DNA of 62,595 bases, taken from Solitalea longa (lineage in GTDB: Bacteria > Bacteroidota > Bacteroidia > Sphingobacteriales > Sphingobacteriaceae). A program made the translations under genes and the position numbers. Shown here piece by piece: positions 1 to 7,218 of this stretch. Each line of letters opens with the position of its first letter. Within the stretch, counting starts at the first letter, position 1. The notes beneath the pieces are model-generated. The model worked only from the letters and a program-made list of their open reading frames with translations, did not search any database and had not been told where the DNA came from. The stretch lies in the NCBI RefSeq assembly GCF_002920915.1, contig NZ_PQVF01000018.1, positions 1-62,595 on the forward strand, given 5' to 3'.

Positions 1-14
1 GCTATTCTCATCTC

Positions 15-24
15 TTCAAAGAAC
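15..24 (-). promoter_or_regulatory. boxA-like antitermination motif of a putative rRNA leader
   Basis: Read on the minus strand this is GTTCTTTGAA, close to the boxA-like GTTCTTTGA element that I recall upstream of 16S rRNA genes in Bacteroidota. It is also half of the palindrome TTCAAAG-AA-CTTTGAA (15-30). It lies downstream of three tandem minus-strand promoters. A second inverted repeat, GAACTAAC-CATT-GTTAGTTC (28-47), is next to it. The rRNA gene itself would be left of the window and is not seen, so this is inference from the leader. Confidence 0.45.
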
Positions 25-155
25 TTTGAACTAACCATTGTTAGTTCTTCGTGGATACTTCAGGAGTCGAACCTGTTTGCCTTTCTTTCGATCAGCTTCC
101 CTTTATCCTTCTTTTCATTTTTTTTCGCTTCCGACCTTCCGTCTCAGCGGGGCTG

Positions 156-186
156 CAAAGGTAAGCTTCTTTTTTATTTTCGCAAG
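156..186 (-). promoter_or_regulatory. Bacteroidota-type promoter, proximal of three in tandem
   Basis: On the minus strand the -7 box TACCTTTG (163-156) sits 19 nt from a -33 TTG (CTTG at 186-183). The spacing and both boxes match the Bacteroidota primary sigma-factor consensus (TTTG, 19-20 nt, TAnnTTTG). It is the one nearest the left edge of three promoters about 145 bp apart that all point leftwards. Confidence 0.65.
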
Positions 187-298
187 AATTATTTTTTATT
201 TTTTTTCCCGCCTTTCTGCTTCCTCTTCATCGCTATGCCCGTTTTTCAATTCATTCCTTCTGTCCGTTGACCGAAGTTTCTTCCCCGTTTCGGGAGTG

Positions 299-330
299 CA
301 AAGGTGAAACTTTTTATCGTCTCTGCCAAA
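299..330 (-). promoter_or_regulatory. Bacteroidota-type promoter, middle of three in tandem
   Basis: On the minus strand there is a TTTG at 330-327, 20 nt, then CACCTTTG at 306-299, one base off TAnnTTTG. The sequence just after the box (GCACTCCCG) resembles that after the distal promoter, so the units look duplicated. Confidence 0.55.
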
Positions 331-447
331 TTTATTTTAAAATAATTTTGAACCCTTTTTTCTGACCTGCTTCCCTTATCGCTTTCCCCTCTCCTGCCAG
401 TCAACCACCCTTTCAAACCTTTCCGCCCTCCTTCCGATTGCGGAGTG

Positions 448-478
448 CAAAGGTAGAAACTTTATCCCCCCCACCAAA
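448..478 (-). promoter_or_regulatory. Bacteroidota-type promoter, distal of three in tandem
   Basis: On the minus strand TTTG (478-475), 19 nt, TACCTTTG (455-448), followed by GCACTCCG. This is a perfect match to the consensus. Stacked strong promoters with no reading frame behind them are typical of stable-RNA operons. Confidence 0.65.
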
Positions 479-643
479 CTCTTTTTCCCTTTTTAGCCAA
501 TACATTCCCTAAAGAGCTGATCGTGTGAGAGAAAAAGTTATAGCACACCCCTTGTGACGGCTCTAAATGGCTCCGTTTGCCCCAAAATTAAACCTGATTG
601 CAGTGGAAAGCCCTTGTGCGAAGCCCCCCAGCAAGGGTAAAAG

Positions 644-843
644 GCTTGCAACGGAAAGAAGGACCGTAAAAAGTTGACAGAAATAGAACTGGCGTTTACT
701 TATCTATATAATATACTATATAAATAAAGTGCACTGGTTAAAAGAAAAGCTTGCTACGAGAAAGTAGGACCACATGATGTAAACAGAAATGAAACGAGCG
801 CTTACTTACCTATCTATACTATATAAATAAAGCGCATTGGTTT
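644..843. repeat. imperfect direct repeat, two units of about 95 bp
   Basis: Unit 1 (644-740) and unit 2 (749-843) share the same order of words: GCTTGCxACG, AGxAGGACC, ACAGAAAT, xCGxTTACTTA, CTATATAAATAAAG and GCAxTGG. Each ends in a very A+T-rich block of alternating TATA. No reading frame runs through them. The stretch 1-956 has no supportable protein gene; besides this repeat and the left-edge promoters, 500-640 shows nothing I can interpret. Confidence 0.7.
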
Positions 844-883
844 TATATAATAGTAATACACTAATGCTATAACAGCAGGCTGA

Positions 884-914
884 TTGCTTATTCGTTGCAA
901 TACCTGTACATTTG
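884..914 (+). promoter_or_regulatory. promoter of the first Stealth gene
   Basis: TTG at 884-886, 20 nt, TACATTTG at 907-914. Predicted transcription start is near 920, giving a leader of roughly 37 nt before the ATG at 957. Confidence 0.55.
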
Positions 915-956
915 GCCCTGTTATAATTAAGTACCATTATAAAAGAATACAACTTT

Positions 957-1949
957 ATGGATATAGACTTTGTAATTACCTGGGTAGATATGAATGATCC
1001 GAAATGGCAAAAGGATTTTGCGACCTACTCGGGTAAAATTGATAACACAAAAAATGAAGTATCGGTAGCACGATTTAGGGATTATGGTTTTCTTAAATAT
1101 TGGTTCAGAGGAGTAGAAGAGTTTGCGCCGTGGGTGAGAAAGATTCATTTCGTAACATGTGGCCAACACCCGGAGTGGTTAGATATTAATCATCCGAAAA
1201 TTCAAATGGTAAATCATGAGGATTATATTCCAAAGCAGTTTTTACCTTGTTTCAATTCGAGTTTAATTGAGATTTACTTTCACAAGATCCCGAACATAGC
1301 TGAGCACTTTGTGTATTTCAACGATGATTTCTTCATTATTAATAATATAACGAAAGAACGATTCTTCAAAAATGGCTTACCTAATGATATTGCGGCATTC
1401 CGTACTAACCTAGGTTTATCATTATGGAGCAAGTGCCTTAAAAACAATATTGCCATCATCAATAAGTTCTTTAATAAAAAAGAGGTAATGAAAAGAGATC
1501 ACGATAAGTGGTTTCACCCATCATATGGCAGCAGGGCAAGGATAACTCGTTTAATGTCTTTTTATAACAAATTTATCACTTTACGTACGCCGCATAATGC
1601 TCAGCCTTATTTAAAAAGCACTTATGAAGAGGTTTGGGGAAAAGTAGGAAAAGAATTAACAGCAATGTCGGTTCACAAGTTCAGAAGCCCAGAAGATTTT
1701 ACGCAAGAGCTTTTTAGAACCTGGCAAATTTGCAAGTCGAACTTTAATGCTTACAATACGTACCAGGATACCAAAATGTTCCCGCTCTTATTTAAAACCA
1801 AGAAAGCAGTTAAAGCTATCCGCGAGCAATCTTATAAATTGGTGTGTATTAACGATAATGAACACATTACCAATTTTGAAGAAACCATGGAGAGCGTAAA
1901 TTCAGCTTTTGAAAGCATTTTACCGAAGAAATCGAGCTTTGAATTATAG
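957..1949 (+). CDS. Stealth-family sugar-phosphate transferase (paralogue 1)
   Basis: A 330-residue protein with the conserved Stealth regions in order: CR1 near the N-terminus (IDFVITWVDMNDPKW), CR2 around residues 40-130 (APWVRKIHFVT, CFNSSLIE, HFVYFNDDFF), CR3 around 215-225 (TPHNAQPYLKSTYEE) and CR4 near 300 (CINDNEH). Characterised Stealth proteins are cytoplasmic hexose-1-phosphate transferases that build phosphodiester-linked capsules or teichoic-acid-like polymers; here the substrate is unknown. There is no signal peptide. The ATG at 957 directly precedes CR1 and a consensus promoter lies upstream. No capsule locus surrounds it; its only relative is the convergent paralogue 13 bp downstream. 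Confidence 0.85.
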   Translation: MDIDFVITWVDMNDPKWQKDFATYSGKIDNTKNEVSVARFRDYGFLKYWFRGVEEFAPWVRKIHFVTCGQHPEWLDINHPKIQMVNHEDYIPKQFLPCFNSSLIEIYFHKIPNIAEHFVYFNDDFFIINNITKERFFKNGLPNDIAAFRTNLGLSLWSKCLKNNIAIINKFFNKKEVMKRDHDKWFHPSYGSRARITRLMSFYNKFITLRTPHNAQPYLKSTYEEVWGKVGKELTAMSVHKFRSPEDFTQELFRTWQICKSNFNAYNTYQDTKMFPLLFKTKKAVKAIREQSYKLVCINDNEHITNFEETMESVNSAFESILPKKSSFEL

Positions 1950-1962
1950 AATACCTGCTTAG

Positions 1963-2910
1963 TTATTTTTCAAAAGCAGATTTTAAAGGGAAAAGATGTT
2001 CCAGAAATGGTTTAATCTTTTCCCTTCTTTCATCTTTAACCCGCTGATCATCATTTAAGCAAAAGAGCTTTGGTTTATTTTGATCCAGGTATTTCTGAAA
2101 GTCATGACGGCTAACTAATATTCTGCTCGACTCGCTGCGCGTTACATGTTTTAATACAGCATGGTTAATTGCAAGTGAGTAATAAGTAAAAGCAGAACGA
2201 TGCAAATCACCGTAAGTGCGTATATGATTCACCTGTGACTTTTTCACCTGCTCATTAAATACATCTTCCACTGCATTCTTATAATCGGATTTACGGTAAG
2301 CATCAATATTATGATGAGGAACGCTTGAATAATGTTTCCCGAACTTTTGCTCCACCAAAATTGAAGAATCCATTAACATTTTGGCGTATTGTCCCAAGTC
2401 TTTAAACAGCAGTTCCAAACGATTGTGCCATTTTCCAAAGAATTTCCTTTTCAAACGTACAATCGGCAAGCCCTCTTCAGTAAAAAAGAAATCGGGCTGA
2501 AGGAAGTCATTAAAAAACATGTCATCATTGGCAAACAGGAAATGCTCAGACAGACCTGGTATTTTATGTATGAAATATTCAATTACGCTGGAGTTAAAGC
2601 AAGGTAATGCTTCAGCAGGTATAATTTCTTTGTGGTCAATTACCTTAATCTTTGGATTATCAGTATTTAGCCAATCTGGTTTTTGATTATCAGTAACTAT
2701 AAAGATCTGTCGGATCCAAGGCACATATTTTTCAGCCGAACGCAGCGCATACTTTAATTCATCGTTATTAATGTATCGGGCTTTACTGTTTGCTTCGGAA
2801 TTATCATAGGGTTGATTTGTTAATGCAGCCTTTTTTGCCTGCCATTGAGGATCGTTTCCATCTACCCACAAATACACCAAATCTATTTCAAATTGCTCCT
2901 TTTTCATCAT
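1963..2910 (-). CDS. Stealth-family sugar-phosphate transferase (paralogue 2)
   Basis: A 315-residue paralogue of the gene it faces. CR1 is IDLVYLWVDGNDPQW, CR2 includes YVPWIRQIFIVTDNQKP, CFNSSVIE and HFLFANDDMFF, CR3 is VPHHNIDAYRKSDY and CR4 CLNDDQ. It fits the family better than paralogue 1 (WVDGNDP intact). Start: two adjacent ATGs at 2910 and 2907; a TTG at 2916 is in frame but lies inside the -7 box, so I start at the ATG. Both genes end in a similar tail (SAFEK / SSFEL), consistent with duplication followed by inversion. The enzyme would be cytoplasmic; donor and acceptor cannot be told from sequence. Confidence 0.85.
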   Translation of the reverse strand: MMKKEQFEIDLVYLWVDGNDPQWQAKKAALTNQPYDNSEANSKARYINNDELKYALRSAEKYVPWIRQIFIVTDNQKPDWLNTDNPKIKVIDHKEIIPAEALPCFNSSVIEYFIHKIPGLSEHFLFANDDMFFNDFLQPDFFFTEEGLPIVRLKRKFFGKWHNRLELLFKDLGQYAKMLMDSSILVEQKFGKHYSSVPHHNIDAYRKSDYKNAVEDVFNEQVKKSQVNHIRTYGDLHRSAFTYYSLAINHAVLKHVTRSESSRILVSRHDFQKYLDQNKPKLFCLNDDQRVKDERREKIKPFLEHLFPLKSAFEK

Positions 2911-2913
2911 GGC

Positions 2914-2943
2914 CAAAAATAAGGAAATGTTGTATTAGTACAA
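2914..2943 (-). promoter_or_regulatory. promoter of the second Stealth gene, abutting its start codon
   Basis: Minus strand: TTG (2943-2941), 19 nt, TATTTTTG (2921-2914). The ATG begins at 2910, so the expected transcription start falls on or beside the start codon and the mRNA would be leaderless or almost so. Confidence 0.55.
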
Positions 2944-3023
2944 CTTCTTATCCTAAAGGCTTATGTTGAGGCCTATTTGCTGGTTATCATCTTTTAATTA
3001 ACCGTATTAGCGTTCTTAACCAA

Positions 3024-3389
3024 TTAATAATCGCCGATAGAAAGCAAAACTAGTGTACAGGCATGCTCATAGCCGATGCCTTTTTCAGTGAGCATTTGCT
3101 GTAGTTCAGCATTTTCAGTTCCTGGATTAAAGATCACTCGTTGGGGATTTGTTTTCAGAATATAATCATAATAAACCGCTTGATGAGCGGGGCCTACATA
3201 AAGGGAAATAGTATTAATGTCAGAATGAATAGTTCCAGGTTTTTCAATCTCCACACCAGCTATCGCTCCTTCCTTTAACCCGACGGCCACTACCGGATGA
3301 TGGTGCTGTACTAATCTGTTTACGGCTTTAAATGCATATCGTTCGGGATTTGTTGAGGCGCCTAGTACGAGGGTTTTCTTTTCCGACAT
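3024..3389 (-). CDS. CoA-binding domain protein (CoA_binding_2)
   Basis: A 121-residue single Rossmann-type domain. The N-terminal LVLGASTNPERYAFKAV, the central PVVAVGLKEG and AHQAVYYDYI, and RVIFNPGTENAEL all match the small CoA-binding family (YccU-like, related to the CoA-binding region of succinyl-CoA synthetase alpha). It is cytosolic with unknown substrate. It is last in a minus-strand run behind the DinB gene, 23 bp after that stop, so probably co-transcribed. The ATG start directly precedes the first beta strand. Confidence 0.85.
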   Translation of the reverse strand: MSEKKTLVLGASTNPERYAFKAVNRLVQHHHPVVAVGLKEGAIAGVEIEKPGTIHSDINTISLYVGPAHQAVYYDYILKTNPQRVIFNPGTENAELQQMLTEKGIGYEHACTLVLLSIGDY

Positions 3390-3412
3390 AAAATATATTG
3401 TTATTGAACAAG

Positions 3413-3895
3413 CTATTGATTGAATTTTGAGAGTAAACTTATTTGCCCTGCATGATAGGCATGATGCTGAGCAAGGCCATGCAGCATTTCGGCAAAGGAA
3501 ATTCCCGTTCCCAAAGGAGCATCCCTGTCATTGCCAACAACTTTATCAAAATCACCATCAGGGAAATCAATGATATTATTTATCAGAATCTGATGTGCAT
3601 TCATCAATTCAGAAAGAATCCTGCTCCAATTTTCAGCATTGGTATTATCCAAAACGGGCCAATCACCTCTGTTAGGATCTGAAGGAGACTTACCTTCCAA
3701 CCGTTCCGAAACCTCTTCCGTCCATGCAAGAATATGTAAAACAAGCTCCGCTATTGAATGGGCATTAGCAATTGGCCGCTTGATTGCATCAATAGGAGAA
3801 ATATCCTTCAAAATTTGCTTTAGCGAAGGCCCATGCCATGGCTCGCCCTTTATCGCCGCATCGAGTTCTTTAATTAACTGTTGTTTTTGAGACAT
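3413..3895 (-). CDS. DinB-superfamily putative metal-dependent protein
   Basis: A 160-residue four-helix-bundle protein of the DinB_2/YfiT type. Candidate metal ligands are the His in AELVLHILAWTEE (about residue 52) and the His cluster AQHHAYHAGQISLL near the C-terminus, the usual HxxxH-GQ signature. Family members include thiol transferases and hydrolases, but most are uncharacterised. It starts 1 bp after the upstream gene's stop, suggesting translational coupling. A second, distant DinB-like protein is encoded at 27886. Confidence 0.8.
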   Translation of the reverse strand: MSQKQQLIKELDAAIKGEPWHGPSLKQILKDISPIDAIKRPIANAHSIAELVLHILAWTEEVSERLEGKSPSDPNRGDWPVLDNTNAENWSRILSELMNAHQILINNIIDFPDGDFDKVVGNDRDAPLGTGISFAEMLHGLAQHHAYHAGQISLLSKFNQ

Positions 3896-3896
3896 A

Positions 3897-4391
3897 CTAA
3901 TGTTGCAGGTAGATGGGTTTTGATGACGAATTATTAGTTAGCAAAAGATTAGTTAAGGATTGGACTTTAACCGTTGAAAGAACCTCATCTTCCAACTTAT
4001 CGGCCCAAGCTTTCATATATAAAGAAACATCTGCGGCTTGGTTAAAATATAGCGGCTTATGATTTTCAGAAATTCTATTTAAAATTTTCTGATCAGATAA
4101 ACGTTCGAGATGAGCAAGATCTTCGACTTTTAAGCCTGCCTGAAGCAAATTGAAAATTATATGATCAATAGGATAACCGGAATTTGGACAGTAATCATTC
4201 AGTTGGTCCGACCAATCTCCTCTTCGAGCCATGGCATTTCGATGGATTTGGGCGGAAGTAAGACCTGTTAGCTTTTGAGCTAAAAAACCACAATTACACT
4301 TTCCCATATGCCCCCATTGGTATTTAGGACTAGTTGCTATATCATCAGCAACTTCGCGCAATGCTTTAATAAAATTCAATTGCTTTTCCAT
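3897..4391 (-). CDS. conserved hypothetical protein with a Cys-rich N-terminal motif
   Basis: I do not recognise a named family. The 164-residue protein has no signal peptide or membrane segment. It carries HMGKCNCGFLAQ (around residue 28), a second Cys in DYCPNSG, and a helical remainder (VEDLAHLERLSDQKIL). The H-x3-C-x-C arrangement could bind metal, but this is speculation. The start is well supported: an unusually good Shine-Dalgarno AAGGAGG lies 5 nt before the ATG. It leads the hypothetical-DinB-CoA-binding run and may itself follow the FAD dehydrogenase gene 75 bp upstream. Confidence 0.7.
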   Translation of the reverse strand: MEKQLNFIKALREVADDIATSPKYQWGHMGKCNCGFLAQKLTGLTSAQIHRNAMARRGDWSDQLNDYCPNSGYPIDHIIFNLLQAGLKVEDLAHLERLSDQKILNRISENHKPLYFNQAADVSLYMKAWADKLEDEVLSTVKVQSLTNLLLTNNSSSKPIYLQH

Positions 4392-4396
4392 ATATG

Positions 4397-4403
4397 CCTC
4401 CTT
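4397..4403 (-). promoter_or_regulatory. strong Shine-Dalgarno sequence
   Basis: AAGGAGG on the minus strand, 5 nt before the ATG at 4391. Such a ribosome-binding site is rare in Bacteroidota, where A-rich leaders are the rule, and nearly every other start in this window lacks one. It fixes the start of the downstream gene. Confidence 0.7.
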
Positions 4404-4466
4404 TTCAATAAAATTAACGCTTTATTATCAAAGAAGTTTAAGGCAATTCTTTTTTAGTCCAAGAAA

Positions 4467-6020
4467 TTATCCATTGATGGCAGTAAAAGCGGCTTCGGCA
4501 CATTTAATTCCATCAATTGCAGCCGACACAATTCCTCCAGCGTAACCGGCTCCTTCGGCGCATGGATAAAGTCCTTTAACCTGAGGATGCTGCAGTGTCT
4601 CTTTATCGCGTGGAATTCTTACTGGTGAAGAGGTCCTCGATTCAACACCTACCAAAACAGCTTCGTTAGTAAAATAACCTCTCATCTTTTTATCGAACAA
4701 AGGCAATGCTTGTTTTAAACTCTCGGTAACAAAAGCTGGCAAAACTGTATAAAGGTCGGCGCTGACAATTCCAGGCAGGTAAGAACAATCAGGCAGATTG
4801 GTTGAAACTTTTTTATTTACAAAGTCGACCATGCGTTGCGCGGGAGCCTTTAAACTACCTCCTGCTACATTAAAAGCAGTTTGTTCTATCTGTTGTTGAA
4901 ACTTTAACGCCGCTAAAGGATCGTCAAAACCATTTTTTATATCTTCAAGATTTACCTGCACAACCGTCCCGGAATTAGCATACGGGTTATTTCTTTTTGA
5001 AGGCGACCAGCCGTTTACCACAATTTCATTATGATCGGTGGCACAAGGGGCGATTATTCCACCCGGACACATGCAAAAAGAAAAAGCGCCCCGACCGTTC
5101 ACTTGTTCTACTAAACTATAATAGGCCGGAGGAAGATTATCATGACGAACCTCACAACGGTACTGCGCCTTATCAATTAAGGTCTGAGGGTGCTCAATAC
5201 GCACACCCAATGCGAAAGCCTTAGCTTCTATTAAGATATTTTTTTGATGAAGGAGATAGAAAATATCGCGTGCCGAATGCCCTGTGGCCAAAATAACATG
5301 ATCGGCTTTAAAACTACCATTATTGGTTTTCACTTGCTTTATTGCACCAAACTCAACATCAAAATCAATTACTTTAGTATCAAAATGAACTTCACCACCT
5401 GCATTCAGAATGCTTTCGCGCATAGCCACAATAATTTGCGGCAGCTTGTTGGTGCCTATGTGGGGGCGGGCGTCTATTAAGATATCATCGGTAGCTCCAT
5501 AGGCTACAAATGTTTCGAGCACTTTATTTACATCACCTCTCTTGGTTGAACGAGTGTACAATTTACCATCCGAATAAGTCCCGGCACCACCTTCACCATA
5601 ACAATAATTGCTTTCCGGATTAACAACTCCTTCTTTATTGATAGCAGCCAAATCGCGACGACGAGTTTTAACGTCTTTCCCTCTTTCCAATACAATTGGC
5701 TTCAATCCGAGTTCTATTAAACGTAAGGCAGCAAATATGCCCGCCGGACCAGCACCAATTACCAATACAACAGGTTTATCCTTTACATTTTTATACTCAG
5801 AATGAAATGTTTGAGCAGCAGGTGCAGCTTCATCTATATAAACCTTTACCTTAATCCGGTAAACGGTAATTTTTGAACGGGCATCAATAGAGCGTTTATC
5901 GATGGTAAACCCCAAAATGCGTTTTATAGAAAGCTTAAGCTCGTTAGAGATTTGTTTTAGGATATTCTGCTGATCATTAATAGAATCAGGCAGAATTGTC
6001 AGTTCAAGGTCTTTAATCAT
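4467..6020 (-). CDS. FAD-dependent dehydrogenase of the COG2509 type
   Basis: A 517-residue cytosolic flavoprotein. A 75-residue N-terminal region precedes the dinucleotide-binding motif VIGAGPAGIFAA (about residues 85-96) with its acidic end PIVLERG. The family-specific block YCYGEGGAGTYSDGKL follows, then RPHIGTNKLPQI, the FAD-contacting VILATGHSARDIF, a Cys-Pro-Gly loop (FCMCPGG) and the C-terminal YPCAEGAGYAGGI. The reaction is not established for this family. The start is placed at the ATG at 6020; an ATG 36 nt upstream is in frame but would lie within the leader. Downstream genes on the same strand may be co-transcribed. Confidence 0.85.
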   Translation of the reverse strand: MIKDLELTILPDSINDQQNILKQISNELKLSIKRILGFTIDKRSIDARSKITVYRIKVKVYIDEAAPAAQTFHSEYKNVKDKPVVLVIGAGPAGIFAALRLIELGLKPIVLERGKDVKTRRRDLAAINKEGVVNPESNYCYGEGGAGTYSDGKLYTRSTKRGDVNKVLETFVAYGATDDILIDARPHIGTNKLPQIIVAMRESILNAGGEVHFDTKVIDFDVEFGAIKQVKTNNGSFKADHVILATGHSARDIFYLLHQKNILIEAKAFALGVRIEHPQTLIDKAQYRCEVRHDNLPPAYYSLVEQVNGRGAFSFCMCPGGIIAPCATDHNEIVVNGWSPSKRNNPYANSGTVVQVNLEDIKNGFDDPLAALKFQQQIEQTAFNVAGGSLKAPAQRMVDFVNKKVSTNLPDCSYLPGIVSADLYTVLPAFVTESLKQALPLFDKKMRGYFTNEAVLVGVESRTSSPVRIPRDKETLQHPQVKGLYPCAEGAGYAGGIVSAAIDGIKCAEAAFTAING

Positions 6021-6053
6021 AATTTTTGTCAGATAGTTATTCTGAAATCGCAG

Positions 6054-6061
6054 CAAAATTA
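6054..6061 (-). promoter_or_regulatory. -7 box of the FAD-dehydrogenase promoter
   Basis: TAATTTTG on the minus strand, matching TAnnTTTG, about 33 nt before the ATG at 6020. I see no convincing -33 TTG at the expected distance. It supports the shorter start and is divergent from the lemA promoter. Confidence 0.35.
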
Positions 6062-6100
6062 AAAGAATTAAAGCGTATTAATGCCCTTGCATAAATTTTG

Positions 6101-6108
6101 TAGATTTG
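6101..6108 (+). promoter_or_regulatory. -7 box of the lemA promoter
   Basis: TAGATTTG matches TAnnTTTG and ends 21 nt before the lemA ATG at 6130. A clear -33 element is not present at 19-20 nt. The in-frame TTG at 6106 lies inside this box, which argues against it as a start codon. Confidence 0.4.
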
Positions 6109-6129
6109 ATTGGAAATTATACTAATTCT

Positions 6130-6714
6130 ATGAATAAAATTGTACTTGGCGTAATCGCCATCTTAGCACTTATCTTTGGAGTAAGTGCATGCAACGGATA
6201 TAATAAAATGGTTACTCTTGACCAGGATGTTCAACAACAATGGGGACAGGTTCAGAACGTTTATCAACGTAGGGCCGACCTGATTCCTAACTTAGTGAAT
6301 ACGGTAAAAGGTTATGCCAATTTTGAAAAAGAAACACTGACTCAAGTAATTGAGGCTCGTTCAAAAGCGACAGCTGTAAACGTTGATGCCAGCAAATTAA
6401 CACCAGAAACTTTTCAGAAGTTCCAACAAGCACAGGATGGCTTAGGATCAGCTTTAAGCCGATTAATGGTGGTAGTTGAAAAATATCCGGATTTAAAAGC
6501 GAACCAAAACTTTTTGGAATTACAGGCACAGCTTGAAGGCACCGAAAACCGAATTGCTACAGAACGCAACAGGTTCAACGAATTAACAGGAAGCTATAAT
6601 AAAAAGGTTAAAAGCTTTCCGAGTAATTTATTTGCAGGCATGTTTGGATTTGCCGAAAAACCTTACTTCCAGGCTCAGGCAGGCAGTGAAAAAGCTCCAA
6701 CCGTTCAGTTTTAA
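6130..6714 (+). CDS. lemA: LemA family membrane protein
   Basis: A 194-residue protein with an N-terminal hydrophobic segment (IVLGVIAILALIFGV) followed by SACN, which could also be read as a lipobox. The LemA hallmark is intact: YNKMVTLDQDVQQQWGQVQ, YQRRADLIPNLVNTVKGYA and FEKETLTQVIEARSKA. The body is a long helical bundle exposed outside the cytoplasmic membrane. The molecular role of LemA is unclear. It heads the lemA-TPM-TPM cluster common in Bacteroidota, but a strong hairpin separates it from the next gene. Confidence 0.9.
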   Translation: MNKIVLGVIAILALIFGVSACNGYNKMVTLDQDVQQQWGQVQNVYQRRADLIPNLVNTVKGYANFEKETLTQVIEARSKATAVNVDASKLTPETFQKFQQAQDGLGSALSRLMVVVEKYPDLKANQNFLELQAQLEGTENRIATERNRFNELTGSYNKKVKSFPSNLFAGMFGFAEKPYFQAQAGSEKAPTVQF

Positions 6715-6726
6715 TTAAGAAAATAA

Positions 6727-6763
6727 ACATTGCCCCTTTCGAATTGAAAGGGGCAATGTGTTT
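6727..6763 (+). terminator. intercistronic stem-loop after lemA
   Basis: A perfect 14-bp stem, ACATTGCCCCTTTC / GAAAGGGGCAATGT, with a 5-nt loop at 6741-6745. It is followed only by GTTTTAG, so it may act as a partial terminator or RNA-stabilising element that lowers expression of the two downstream TPM genes relative to lemA. Confidence 0.65.
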
Positions 6764-6786
6764 TAGCTCAATTTAATTATTTCAAC

Positions 6787-7218
6787 ATGCCTTTACTAGA
6801 AGAACAAAACCGGAAAACTGTTAAAGAAGCTATCAAAAAAGCGGAATCAATAACTTCGGGAGAGATACGGGTTTGCATTGAAAAACATTGCAATATTGAT
6901 GTGTTGGATCGTGCGGCTTATTATTTTAAGCAATTGGAAATGCATAAAACCAGCCAGCGTAATGGTGTACTTATTTACCTAGCCACCGAAGACCGTAAGT
7001 TTGCCATTATTGGGGATGTAGGCATTAATATGAAAATAGATTTTGGTTTTTGGCATGAAACCAAGGAAGTGATGCTGAATTCTTTTAAACAAGGCTTACT
7101 GGTTGAAGGGCTGGTTCAGGGAATTGAAAAAGCCGGAAAAGCACTGGCTAAATTCTTTCCTCCGGTAACTGACAATATTAATGAACTTTCTGACGATATA
7201 TTTTTTGGCAATGAATAA
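6787..7218 (+). CDS. TPM-domain protein, short cytosolic-type form
   Basis: A 143-residue TPM (TLP18.3/Psb32/MOLO-1) domain protein with no signal peptide or membrane segment. SGEIRVCIEKHC, RNGVLIYLATEDRKFAIIGDVGIN and a final helix with GLVQGIEKAGKALAKFFPP are typical. The family is linked to membrane-protein quality control and stress in plants and bacteria, with unclear chemistry. Its stop overlaps the start of the next TPM gene by 8 nt (ATGAATAA), so the two are translationally coupled. Confidence 0.85.
   Translation: MPLLEEQNRKTVKEAIKKAESITSGEIRVCIEKHCNIDVLDRAAYYFKQLEMHKTSQRNGVLIYLATEDRKFAIIGDVGINMKIDFGFWHETKEVMLNSFKQGLLVEGLVQGIEKAGKALAKFFPPVTDNINELSDDIFFGNE

Noticed and set aside
38-307. 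Open frame of 89 codons in the T/C-rich left end
   Set aside because: Phe/Ser/Leu-rich low-complexity product, antisense to a row of strong promoters; no domain or conserved start.
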